From Pinus tabuliformis (taxonomy: Eukaryota; Streptophyta; Pinopsida; Pinales; Pinaceae): a stretch of DNA of 64,000 nucleotides. Below are positions 46,902-58,600 of this stretch, piece by piece. The translations under genes and the position numbers were made by a program. A model generated the notes under the pieces. The model saw nothing but the letters and a program-made list of their open reading frames with translations. It searched no databases and was not told the origin of the DNA. The DNA lies in NCBI GenBank assembly GCA_031772625.1, contig CM062807.1, positions 1,147,971,007 to 1,148,035,006 on the forward strand, read 5' to 3'. The first letter of the stretch is position 1; each line of letters starts with the position of its first letter.

Positions 46902-47547
46902 TTGGATCATCACATGGCATTACTACACATATGATGTCGAAAGCCACAATGGTATAAACTATACTCAATATCAAAGGTCTCTTTGTGTAATTATGAGGGT
47001 TTTCCTTATTATGCATATGTTACCACAGTCAGGCACCACCCTAATAAGCATGAATGTGTTCACTTTGTTGATTGTTTATAAATGATTACAGTGTGAATAT
47101 GATATAAAGATGTGGTCTAAAGTATGTCATTTATATACCTTTGGTTGGAGGTGCATATACATGCATATGAAATAGTTTTTGGATTTGCACTGTATATTTT
47201 ATATCGGCACGAAATGTTTGATATGCATTATAACATTTTATTTGTGGCTATAGTTCATTTTTAATACAATCCTATGTGTGAAGTTTAATGCTTAAAGTAT
47301 GATGATTGGATTGTCACCGTGAATGACTAGAATGTTGTTGAAAAATGATTGGAATTTTTTTGTTTAAGTTAGATTTGATATGTTTACAGTTGGGTTATTT
47401 AATAACTAGGAATTTCCATAAGATTTGGGATGTTTTTTGATACACTGCATTCATTAACAATGGTGATTGTATTTTCAAAATATGGGACATTCACATCTAA
47501 GTGTTGTGTTAATCTTCTATCTCACATTTCTCTCTAAATTTTATTGG
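46385..47547. repeat. R1 repeat, copy B, with internal 203-bp duplication
   Basis: Homologous to 31133-32255. A block containing a (TA)n tract and CTTGGATCAT...GCATGAATGTGTTCGCTTTG is present twice (CTTGGATCAT at 46698 and 46901) but once in copy A. The homology with copy A stops within a few bases of the E4 3' LTR start. Confidence 0.75.
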
Positions 47548-48755
47548 TGTGGTTCACAATCAGCGTTCTAACTTATCCTGCATTTATCACACATTCGTTG
47601 TATGACACCCTTCATTGTCAACTTTTATTTATTGGATCATATGAAGGTCGCTTATTTGGCTTGGCACCGAGCTTCGAGCTCTTTAATGCACCATCCCACT
47701 CTTTACTCTTACATTAACTCGCCACTACCTCAAACCATGCATTTTGGTTCTTTGTCATTTGTGAACCATCATATGGTTCCACTCTCTCCAATTCGCAAAT
47801 TCACTGACTCTACAACAATATTTGGTCGAAAGTAGGGTTTATTTCCCGCTTTTAGAGTCTAGTAACGAGGAACAAAGTGTGTTTTCATAAACTGACCCAC
47901 TCTTTTGAATGTTCTTGCTTTCCAGGTATGTTTAAATTGAACTTCTTTCATCAACAAGTTGGGATGCTCTAAGTTTTTCCCGTACATTACCTGTCCCCCT
48001 ATTTTGATTTCTATTTAGCATTGATGCACTTGTTTACAATCAAAATGTGGTGTTAATTTTTGTCTTTGACAAGATTTTAAAGGAACTTGAAACCCTTTTA
48101 TTGTCTTTATGTTGGTAAAGCTTTAATTCTTTTGGCTGCAACCAGAGTTGGCCACCCTAAGCACAAGGGTGTGATGCCCTTGAGGAATCCCTTGACCAAA
48201 AAACATTGATCACTGCGAATATTTACCACCCATGGATTATTTTGTTGAACCTAGCAGTTGCGACATATCTCCGTCCTATTAATTATAAATGATGCTTATG
48301 GTTATTTTGGGCATTTACCATTAATGATAGTTATGAAACGTTTTGGTAATCATTGGCTTAGTTACTTGTATTAATTATTTTTTCTTTAATTATGTAATCT
48401 CTAAATTCGTTATTATGTCGAATAATTATCAAGAAACCCTAACCTAACACACTGTTACTAGATTGTGCTATTGTGGGAGCCTTCGAGGTCGTAGGACCTT
48501 AGGAAAAAAACCATAGTCAACCTGTGCGCAGGAGTCTTTGTCCTTTTGTATGAAATTACTATACCAAAATCATCATCCTAGTCTGTTGACGTTTTAGATT
48601 GAGAAGTCGGATTTATTAACATTAAACCTATCTTCTACCATTTTGGTTGCAGTCATGATTACGATTGAACAATTTTCCTTGAATCAATGGAACCCTCTGC
48701 AAAATTTCTTTTGCATATACATATACCAGGGTTTTTGCAAGTTATTTGACCAGAT

Positions 48756-48889
<134 letters not shown>

Positions 48890-49064
48890 TGCTCACTTCA
48901 TTTTAGCTAAACATGCTTGTGAAAAGAATCTTATACATTCATATTTGGTCATTATTGATCGCTTCAAATTCTTTCTTTGTTATGGTCATATTGGTTCCAT
49001 AGTATCCACAATAGCCTTCAAAATTAAATGTTTATGAAGTGATCAATAATGATTTCTCAGCCTA

Positions 49065-49179
49065 GCCCACGGGGCTTTGGATTGACGGTGAATGGGTGCG
49101 CTGTTAAGGCACTCCTTGCGATAGGTCACCGGTTCAAATCCCCCGTGGGTACTTAGGTTAGTCTTAATTAGAAAAAAAA
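49065..49179 (+). mobile_element. tRNA-related SINE, 115 bp, with 17-bp TSD
   Basis: A perfect TSD, AATGATTTCTCAGCCTA, lies at 49048-49064 and 49180-49196. The insert starts GCCCACGGGG and its CCCCCGTGGGT near 49139-49150 can pair with it, like an acceptor stem. An A-box-like TGGATTGACGG is at 49078-49088, and a B-box GGTTCAAATC is at 49131-49140. A short tail ends in a run of nine A. RNA polymerase III boxes, A tail and TSD make this a SINE. The corresponding site in the 5' LTR (about 42325-42335) is empty. Confidence 0.85.
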
Positions 49180-50550
49180 AATGATTTCTCAGCCTATGTA
49201 AAGGCATATTAGGGGTTATGATGCCCTATCTGTTCCCTTCGATTTTATCAATCATGTAGATATTTGTGATGGTTGCTAACATTTATAGCAACGTCATTTC
49301 TCTTTCCTCATTAAATTATGTTCCTTATTTCTCATGAGATTTTGATGGATGATATTTTATAAGTGACACATGGTTGGCTATACATGGATATATTTAATTA
49401 TATAATGTGTTTTCACTATGCTTATTTTGAGATCATCATATTCGTTTGTATGGTTATGAAACCCTTTATTTTCATGTTAGAACAAAGAAAAACAAAGGGA
49501 AAGGAGAGGGTCCCGCCTACGAGAGTCAAATCATTAATTAAAATAATTTTGTAGAAAACCTTTAGAACATCTCCCCTCTTGGTATCTAATCAACCTTATT
49601 AAAAACAAACATAATTTGATCTTTTAAACATAAAAATTTCCAAAACTGCCCAGAGCATCTCTAAAAAACGGGAGATCTATGAAGGTGGGGGAAGGAACTT
49701 TTAAGAGAGAGGTATGCTATAATTTTTTGGTTGTTATCTTTCTGCTGATTTAAATTTCTCACAAATTTGAAGCTAATCGTGATGGTGACATCACCTTTAT
49801 ATCACCCAAGGGGTACAAACTAGGTGACTCCATTGAAATTCCTAGAAATCTGACAAGTATCTTGTATCTTTCTGATTGATTTATTATTATTTGAATATCT
49901 AGCTATCTTTGCCATTGCTAACAGCTATTTATTTTCAAAAAGCAAGCTGCTCACATCTACACTTGCACGAAGGATTTCATTCCATTGTCATTCTTGGTTA
50001 TCTCGAATTATTGTATATGCTAATGTTTACATTGCAATGGTTTGTGATAAGGTTGGTCAAGAGCTTTTGCAAAAGCTTTCCTTTTCAGTATTTTTGTTGT
50101 ACTTTGTTCAATTTAGTAAAATCGGCCTCTTATTCTCCAAATCTATTGTCAAATATTTAGTGGTATTTAAATTGATTTTTATTTTAGTAGTTCGTCTTAT
50201 TACCGTTAGCAGCTTATGCTCTACATGACTTAAGGCATCAACTTAAGCTCTAATTAGCTTTCTCCCTTATTCAAAATTTGATTTGAAATTTTTTCAGTTT
50301 CTTTTTGTTTGTTTATTAATTTCAACCATAAACAATGTACTTTTTGTGTATATATCATTGCTTCATTTGCTAATGTAAATATTTTCTTGTTTGTCTCTAT
50401 ATTTACAAAATACAAAAAAAACCATATAAAACAAGAAGTACAAGCTTCAACTTAATTTCCCAAGCACTCTGTCTCACTATCTTGTTGTGATAATGAGATT
50501 CGAGGAGTTGATTTGTTTAGAGTTTGTCAATCTTAAAACGATCATCAAAA

Positions 50551-51613
50551 CCACCTACTATAACCTCGATGGCCTTACCTCTCACTTTAAGGCTAAGGAA
50601 AGGACTCGCTAACTTAAGCAGTGTTTATATAATGTTCAAATTAAGCTAGATCATATAGCTAAAAGGGGAATCTCTTATAGCTTGGATAAAAAAATACTTC
50701 ATAAATAATAACATCCACTCTAGTGGACAATAAGAAGATTTTAACTATGAGAAAGTATTGTAATAAATATACTTTAAGCAAACCATGCCTGTTCAAATGT
50801 ATGCTTGGCAATGAAAATCTTAGTCTTGTTCAATAAACCAATATTTCAATTTGCATCATGAAGAACATTATACCCATGACAACAAAAAGATATATCACAT
50901 GAAAACCATAAACCGTTTGTTCAACATTAATGATAGAACTAAGTGTAATATGTCATGTATCAAATTGACATTATAACACCCCCATTTTTATACCCTACTG
51001 ATATTGTAATCAAAATTATAAATGATGCATGTAATCAACATGTATGTATGGCATGGGTTAAACCCGACATAATGATGTAATTACATGTATGTATTTTATC
51101 AAAAAAAAATGGCAAGCAATTGATGAAAGGGGATAAGCACCTATGCATTGGTTACCAATAGGAAGGAATAACAAGTAAACTACATAATCATGTGCAAAAC
51201 ATAGAAGAGTAAAGAGACACAAAGTAGTGGACAGCCACCAAATCAATACTTATATTATATATCGTTAACAATTGATCAAGGCTATTACATAGAGTCGAGT
51301 ACATGCATATATATCCTAAGTGGACAGTTACGACAGTTTAACAGTCTGAACCGACTTTACCAGACCAACTCAGATGGTCAAGTCAGCTAAGAATTTGGTT
51401 GACTTACAATACATTATTTTTGTGTACCAACTCAACTCAGCCAACTAGCCCATCCAACAAGTTGCCCTTATTTGAGAAAGATATATGAGGTATTTTATTT
51501 TCAATTCATAAAAAAATTGTATACGAACTTTTTTTCTAAAAATATAGCCTTACTTTTAGCATTTTATTGTAATGTGCTATTGGAGCCCCATAATGCTTAG
51601 GTGAGTGACAAGT
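50551..51613. other. Intergenic stretch, nothing recognised
   Basis: AT-rich DNA. TATAACACCCCCATT near 50972 is reminiscent of LTR starts, but no partner or end was found. No coding signal was seen. Confidence 0.45.
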
Positions 51614-51954
51614 CTCTCTTTAGGTTGGCTAATCCAAAAACAAATTAAATTTATAACCTTAATTAAAATGCTTAGTGTTCGTTTAGTTATTTGGTTATAT
51701 TTATATCAATATTAAATTATAAAATTATATGTCTTCACAAACTTAAGGATTTTATTGATTGCACTCTACATACTTAAAAATATATCACATAGAAAAAGAA
51801 TTTATGTAATCAAATTCTAAAATGTATATAAAATCTTTTGATGAAGGTTGAACATTGCCATGAACTATGCAATTTAAATTATGTGAATCACATGCCTTTA
51901 AATGCTCATTGAAACTTCATTTGAACTTCTTTTACATATTTAAGAAGTTTTAAA
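51614..51954. repeat. H: host segment left of G3, duplicated on its right
   Basis: About 340 bp running up to the left end of G3. It is about 97% identical to 56438-56785 right of G3. Both copies run from GTCTCTCTTTAGGTTGG to TTTAAGAAGTTTTAAA, in direct orientation. Confidence 0.9.
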
Positions 51955-52278
51955 TGTTATGAAACCAGCTCACAAAAAGATGGAAAAGATAGATCAACGC
52001 CTTAGAATTCAGCCTCTTCGAGGGGGCAACCTCCTTTACATTACACAAATGAATGATTCTTTGATGATTCAAATAACAAAACCTCTTTTCTATAAATAGG
52101 AGTCACAATATAACCCAGCCGACCTAACAATAATAATATAAAGGCACAAAAATAACAATAGAGGGATTCTATGGGGCACAGTAATAACAATATGGGGACA
52201 ATAGGGGCACAACAATATTAATAAGGGATACAACTACAATAGTAATGGGGTAATCACTAGTATTATAGGGACCTAACA
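51955..52278 (-). repeat. G3 3' LTR (left copy)
   Basis: 324 bp, TGTTATGAAACC...GACCTAACA. Relative to the right copy it lacks the nine bases TCTAAGGAG. Confidence 0.9.
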
Positions 52279-52307
52279 TGCCCCTCTCCTTCAAAAAAGT
52301 GTTGTCC

Positions 52308-55000
52308 TCAACGCTTGAGTAGTTTTGGATGCTTCTGTATAAAATTCTCATCCTCCCATGTGGAATTTTCAGCGGATAAGTTCTTCCACTTGATGAGATA
52401 CTCCGAAATTGAACGATTTCGTAGCTGTCGAGTTCTTGTTTCTGTGACTACTTCCGGTTCCAATATAAGTTTTCCTTCCTCATCAAGTTCTAGCAATATT
52501 GTTTGAACTGGGAGCTTGTCGCATATAACCTTATTTAAACATGAACCATGGAAAACTGGGTGCACTCGAAAAGCTGCAGGAAGCTCCAATTTGTATGCCA
52601 TAGTACCAATCTTTTGCAACACCTTGTACAGACCATAATACTTTGTTGATAATTTATTATCCTTCTTAGCTTGCTTGAGGGACATTTGTTTATATGGTTG
52701 TAGCCATAGGAATACCCAATCACTTACATCAAAACTTCTTTCGCTGCGATGTTGATCTGCCTATTGTTTCATTCTATTCTGCGCCAACACGAGGTTATCC
52801 TTTAAGAATTGGAGGACTTGTTTTTGATGCTCGATGTAATGTTCCACTGCTTGAACCTTAGAATTTTCTCTTAAATATGATGTGATGGATGGTGGTTGAT
52901 ATCCATAAAGTGTTATAAATGGGGTCATTTTTGTTGTTGTATGGAGGGAAGTGTTATACCACCATTCAGCCAGAGGCAAGCATTTTACCCATTGTGTCTG
53001 TTTATCAGATACAAAGAAACGAAGATATCCTTCCAAAAATTTGTTTACTATCTCAGTTTTCCCATCAGATTGAGGATGATAAGATGAGCTATGAGCTAAC
53101 TGAGTACCGAGACAAAAAAAATAATTCTGTCCAAAAATTTCCAGTGAAAATGAGATCTCTGTCACTTACAATAATCTTTGGGTTTCCATGTAGCTTTCGA
53201 ATTGTTTCCATAAATGCAGTAGAAACTATACTAGCTTTAAATGGATGTGATAATGCAAAAAAGTGTGCATACTTGGTAAGTCTGTCAACTACCACCATGA
53301 TGACACTCTTTCCCTCACACTTGGGTAAACCTGTGATAAAATCCATTGAAACCTCCTCCCAACGTTGGCTTGGAATGGATAAAGGTTGTAATAGACCCGG
53401 GTCTTAATTGTTTCAACTTTATTTTGTTGGCAAACCAAACATTCTGCCACAAACTTTTGAATATCCGATTTAAGGCCATCCCAAAAAAATTCCTTCTTAA
53501 CCCTATGGTAAGTTTTTAAAAATCCTGAGTGCCCTCCTAAGGGAGAAGTATGCAATTCCATAAGAATATTTTGTTTGAGTTGGGAATTCTTACAGAGGTA
53601 TAAGCGATCTTTGTACCATAACGAATCATTCTGCAAGCTAAATGTATCAGATGTACTGGAATCTTGTTGCAACTTTCGAATAAGTGCCCACACTTTTTCA
53701 TCATTCTTCCATTCCTCCCTTGCTTCGTTTATCCAATCTGGTTGGATAACAAAAAAGGCACACAACAATGCTTCCACATCATCATCCTTTCTTGAGAGTG
53801 CATCTTCCACCACATTTTGCTTCCCTTTTTTGTAGATGATTTCAAATTCATAACCCAACATCTTTGTGACCCACTTTTGTTGCTCTTTAGAGGATAACCT
53901 TTGTTCTAAAAAGTATTTAAGGCTATCATGATCCGTTTTTACCTTGAAGTGTCTTCCCATTAGGTAGGGTCGCCATTTCTTAAGTGCATGTAGTATTGCC
54001 AACATTTCCTTCTCATAAATAGCTTTGTGTAAAAACTTTCCCTTGATTGGACGACTTTCAAAAGCAGTGGGTCTTTCATTTTGCATTAAAACAGCACCAA
54101 TTCCATTTCCTGAAGCATCACATTCCATAATAAAGGTTTTTGTGAAGTCCGATGTAGCTAAGACCGGTGCTTGGCACACTGCCTCTTTATGATGTTCGAA
54201 AGCCTTTGTTGCTTCTGGAGTCCATGAAATTGCATCTTTATTCAATAATGTTGTTAGAGGTGCTGCTATTCTCCCATAATTCTTAGCAAACTTGCGATAA
54301 TACCCTGTCAACCCCAGAAATACTCGCAGATGCTTTATGGATGTGGGGATTTTCCATTCCTTAATGGCTTTAATTTTACTAGGGTCTACCTTAACTCCTT
54401 CTTGAGATACGATATGACCCAGATATTCCACCTCTTGTACTCCAAAGAAACATTTGGATCTTTTTGCATATAATTGTTTCTCCTCCAATAGTTGCAGCAC
54501 CCTGTCAACATGTTCAACATGATCCTTCCAAGACTTGTTGAAGACTAGTATATCGTCAAAAAATACTAACACAAATTTTCTAAGGAAGGGTTTGAAAATG
54601 GAATTCATCAAACCTTGAAATGTAGAAGGTGCATTTGTAAGGCCAAAAGGCATGACCAAAAATTCATAATGACTCTCATGAGTTCTAAATTTTGTTTTCG
54701 GAATGTCTTCAGTCTTCATTTTGATTTGATGATATCCTGAATGAAGATCCAACTTGGTGAAGTAAATTGATCCATCCAATTCATCCAGTAATTCATCAAT
54801 GACAGGAATGGGAAACTTATCTTTAATAGTGAGCTTGTTGAGCTCCCTATAATCCGGACACATGTGCCATGATCCATCCTTCTTGTGCACCAATACTACT
54901 GGAGCAGAGAAAGAACTTTGACTAGGTTGAATTATACCATCCTCTAGCATTTCTGCAACCATACGTTCAATTTTACTCTTTGGGCATAGGGATATCTATA
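52308..55000 (-). pseudogene. G3 pol: RT, RNase H, integrase, chromodomain
   Basis: A long frame (54962-53289) covers RT with FFDDILVF near 54555, RNase H with [14 protein letters not shown] and TDHDSLKYF, and an intact integrase zinc finger ([11 protein letters not shown], then VAECLVCQQ). It then shifts frame near 53400. The integrase core (SMDFITGLP, VSDRD, then DGKTEIVN with the catalytic Glu) lies at 53346-53025. The C-terminal part and the chromodomain (EYLIKWKNLSAENSTWEDE) end at 52308. Compared with G2 it keeps the zinc-finger bases and the CAG codon before the chromodomain but has its own frameshifts and a stop near 52760. Not functional. Confidence 0.9.
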
Positions 55001-55418
55001 CGGCCTGATGTTTGGAGGAACACTTCTTGGAATCAGATGAACAGCATGATCATGATCACGAATAGGTGGGAGGCCTTTTGGAGTCTCAAATACCTTGGAA
55101 TGATTGTCCAAGACTTTTTGGAGATCTGGAAAAATAGATGATTTCAATGTGGAAACATCTAGCGAACATAATTGTCTTCAAATCTATCTTCAAATCATCC
55201 ATCTTAGCTTCCACGCCATTCATCTTAGCTTCCACTCCCTTTATCTTAGATTCCACGCCATTTATCTTAGCTTCTGTTAGCTTTTGTGAGAGTGACATTT
55301 GTTGCACTTGGTCTTATAATTTTGATATATCATGTAGCATTTCTTCCTCTTCTTCATGAGTCATGCTAGAGCTTTCAGGTTGCTTACTAGGTGTTTTCAT
55401 TTTCTTTCCTGGAGGCAT
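54944..55418 (-). pseudogene. G3 gag-protease remnant with large deletion
   Basis: The frame opens at ATG 55418 (MPPGKKMKTPSKQPESSS), with one stop, and encodes the N-terminal coiled-coil repeat (GVEAKM, GVESKI units). At about 55174 it jumps to sequence that in G2 lies some 1.37 kb further on, near the linker before RT ([19 protein letters not shown]). Capsid, zinc knuckle and protease are absent. It ends at 54944 out of frame with RT, as in G2. Confidence 0.88.
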
Positions 55419-56101
55419 CAATTACCGATAATAATGCTCTACTATGCCCTTTGAATTCCTTCAAAATAATTTTTCAAACCAAGCTTAAGCAAAAAAATTT
55501 AAAAATCTACACACCTTTTTTTTCACTTTGTAAGAGCTCGATATTGCCTCTGATGTATTTCTATAATTTTGGATCATCCAGTTTTGAAGTTGCGACCTGC
55601 AGTAGCCCTCTGTGTCCTCTTTCCAATGCCACTAGTCTGATCCAAATTGGATTCTCCAAGGAAGAGTTATACCAAATCTCCCACAGTGACCTGATTATAG
55701 ATTAGTTCAATAGAGCGAACTTGTACAACATGCCACATGTCCTTATTTCAACCTTTGGCTCTGAAAAATATATACAAGAAACTATAGTCCGTCCTCTTTC
55801 TGTACCTTCTTACGAAATTTCAATCCGATGCTCAGGGAGAAAGTTATGACGATTTTCCCCAGGTCACCTGTTTGGAATGTAATTCAGGAGTCTACAAAAA
55901 GACCAACTTCCTCAGATCATATCTCTGAAAATATGGCACGAAAAGCTCTGAAATTCAGACCCAACGTTCAGTGCGATTTTGTCTCAAATGGGTTTCGTTT
56001 TCGCTTCTGAAACGTCACAAAAAAAAAAAAATTATAGCGAAAATGCCACGATGACCTATTTGGAGTAGCGGAACCCTAGAATCCAAAGCTCTGATACCAA
56101 A

Positions 56102-56430
56102 GGTTATGAAACAAGCTCACAAAAATATAGAAAAGATAGATCAACGCCTTAGAGTTCAGCCTCTTCGAGGGGGCAACCTTCTTTACATTACACAAATGAA
56201 TGATTCTTTGATGATTCAAATAACAAAACCTCCTTTCTATATATAGGAGTCTAAGGAGTCACAATATAACCCAGCCGACCTAGCAATAATAATATAAAGG
56301 CACAAAAATAACAATAGAGGGATTCTATGGGGCACAGTAATAATAATATGGGGACAATAGGGGCACAACAATATTAATAAGAGATACAACTACAATAGTA
56401 ATGGGGTAATCACTAGTATTATAGGGACCT
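56102..56430 (-). repeat. G3 5' LTR (right copy)
   Basis: About 329 bp. It starts GGTTATGAAAC (TG changed to GG) after the primer site and ends ATAGGGACCT. The terminal AACA of the left copy is missing at the junction with duplicated host DNA. Confidence 0.9.
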
Positions 56431-56437
56431 GAAAAAC

Positions 56438-56785
56438 GAGTCTCTCTTTAGGTTGGTTAATCCAAAAACAAATTAAATTTATAACCTTAATTAAAATGCT
56501 TAGTGTTCGTTTAGTTATTTAGTTATATTTATACCAATATTAAATTATAAAATTATATGCCTTCCCAAACTTAAGGATTTTATTGATTGCACTCTACATA
56601 CTTAAAAATATATCACATAGAAAAAGAATTTATGTACTCAAATTCTAAAATGTATATAAAATATTTTGATGAAGATTGAACATTGCAATGAACTATGCAA
56701 TTTAAATTATGTGAATCACATGCCTTTAAATGCTCATTGAAACTTCATTTGAACTTCTTTTACATATTTAAGAAGTTTTAAATAA
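56438..56785. repeat. H': second copy of the host segment flanking G3
   Basis: It follows the right LTR after a few bases (GAAAAAC). About nine substitutions separate it from 51614-51954. It then continues into unique sequence (TAACTCATCAAATTTGG). Confidence 0.9.
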
Positions 56786-57203
56786 CTCATCAAATTTGGA
56801 CAAATTAATTTCTGATTGTAAATAGATTTAATAAAGCGAAGAGACACTCGAGTTTTAGTAAGTATCTTCGAATATAATGGAAAGTTGTTCCAAGATTATG
56901 AGCTTGGAAGCCCTGAAGGCATCGGTTTATTAATATTGCTATGAATATAAAGCCTTAAACAGCCTTAAACATTGGGCTTTTAATTTATCTTTGCAAAGAG
57001 CTTTTCTTTTGGCTAGAAAATTACTTTTTAGGCGTGCTAACCGAGATTTAACCCTTACTCATTTACTAAATGCTATGATGGCCTAAATCAACCTTGATAT
57101 ATATGTGATATGTAATTTGGTCATATAATATGTATATTTATGTAAAGGTTTTCACCAAAATTGAGTAGTGAGATGGCAATCATATGGACCAGGGATTATG
57201 GCC
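56786..57203. other. Intergenic stretch, nothing recognised
   Basis: AT-rich with a small direct repeat AGCCTTAAAC at about 56950-56970. No gene was seen. Confidence 0.5.
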
Positions 57204-57525
57204 ATGGATGGATATGTATTTGGGATTAATATAATCATATCAATATGTCCGCTAAAAGGCAAGGGATGTGTGAATGGTTATTCATAAATTATTCATCATG
57301 TGAATGACAGAGTATGGAGTATGGTGTTGAGTGGGTTTTTGGTTAAGTGATACGAAGTGTTTTTATGGATGGATATGTATTTGGGATTAATATAATCATA
57401 TCAATATGTCCGCTAAAAGGCAAGGGATGTGTGAATGGTTATTCATAAATTATTCATCATGTGAATGACAGAGTATGGAGTATGGTGTTGAGTGGGTTTT
57501 TGGTTAAGTGATACGAAGTGTTTTT
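57204..57525. repeat. Perfect 161-bp tandem duplication
   Basis: Units 57204-57364 and 57365-57525 read identical base for base, both starting ATGGATGGATATG. The sequence then departs after ATGGA at 57526. No ORF covers it. Confidence 0.95.
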
Positions 57526-58600
57526 ATGGAATGATATAGGTGTAGGTATATAATTTAATTTTAAGGTTATTGTTAAGTTAAATATTAAATTGGTGTATGA
57601 GATTTTGGTTTATTTCGTGTATTGATTTATATTTAAGATTTTTTTTTAAAAATACATGTACAAAAGTGTACTTACTCTATTTCTTTTGAATTTGAACTTG
57701 TGATCTCTTACGAAGTGAATAAACCTTGGATACACATGTATATGAAATATGATTTATGTCAATATGACATAAACTAACAGTAGTGAAATTTCCCCACTCG
57801 AAAATATGCTCATAATCAAGCCCAAGTTGGTGGAGATTGGAATCAAGGTATCTTATCCAAGCCATGAACGAGTGTACCTAGGCATCGAAACCATTACCAT
57901 GGTAAAAGGGGAACCAAGAGCTCGAGTATATGGCGAAAGTGTAACCTCCTCAGCACCAAGAAGACGTGGTATAGTCCAACCCAAGAAAATTTGTGTCAAC
58001 GAAGTTTGATGCTCTTGAAACCAGTGTGAGCCCCTGTAAGATTCACTTATCCATCAACAACGAGAAGCCATGGCAATAAAATCCCAATGATGTTGTGGTA
58101 TGGAGGCTAGGCCTAAGAGTCAATGGAGAGGTCACATTGTTATCTTCAGGATTGATGTTTAGATGGGTTGTTTTCGTTCCATGGAGAAAATAATTTTGTT
58201 CCATGTCAAAAAAACATCTAAAATAAATAAGATAATGCCACGTGTCACATGTTGGTTTGTGGTTTTTGGGTCATGGGAAAATTAACTCGCATCTATTTAA
58301 AGTGACTGAAAACCCTATGGCCAACCTCAACTAAATCACCACCCTTGTATCCATGTGATGTGCAAGGATGATAGCATAGTAAAGCATGGATATGTGTGAT
58401 GATGGAGTTTGACATGGGTGTGGGAACCTTGTCACATCATGGAAGAGATATAGGCAGCACTTGGAATGTGGTCCATTTGGGATTTGAAAGTAGAGTGGTG
58501 TATGTATGTGTGTATGTATATGGACTGGTTAATGTAAGTAAATTTTATGTTTCAATTGTATAGGATAAAGTTAAATTTGAGCTTTAAGAGGTTTTGGGAG
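57526..58600. other. Intergenic stretch left of E5
   Basis: No gene was recognised. An open frame at 57806-58009 has no known motif. GCCACGTGTCAC near 58237 followed by CTATTTAAAG near 58296 resembles a small promoter, but nothing coding follows before the E5 LTR. Confidence 0.45.

Larger units (their letters stand above)
51955..56430 (-). mobile_element. G3: Ty3/gypsy chromovirus of the G2 family, internally deleted
   Basis: LTRs of about 324-329 bp closely resemble those of G2. The primer-binding site TGGTATCAGAGC lies at 56088-56099 on the minus strand. Most of gag and protease is missing, while RT to chromodomain is present. Its LTRs differ at about 11 positions plus a 9-bp gap (about 3.5%), so it is older than G2. 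The right LTR lacks its terminal AACA. No normal 5-bp TSD exists; instead a host segment of about 340 bp is repeated on both sides. Confidence 0.93.

Noticed and set aside
49065-49150. tRNA gene
   Set aside because: The sequence has polymerase III boxes and a stem, but the 17-bp TSD and A tail show a SINE, and the cloverleaf is not canonical.
50960-51260. Solo LTR starting at TATAACACCCCCATT
   Set aside because: No matching end, TSD or second copy found in the window.
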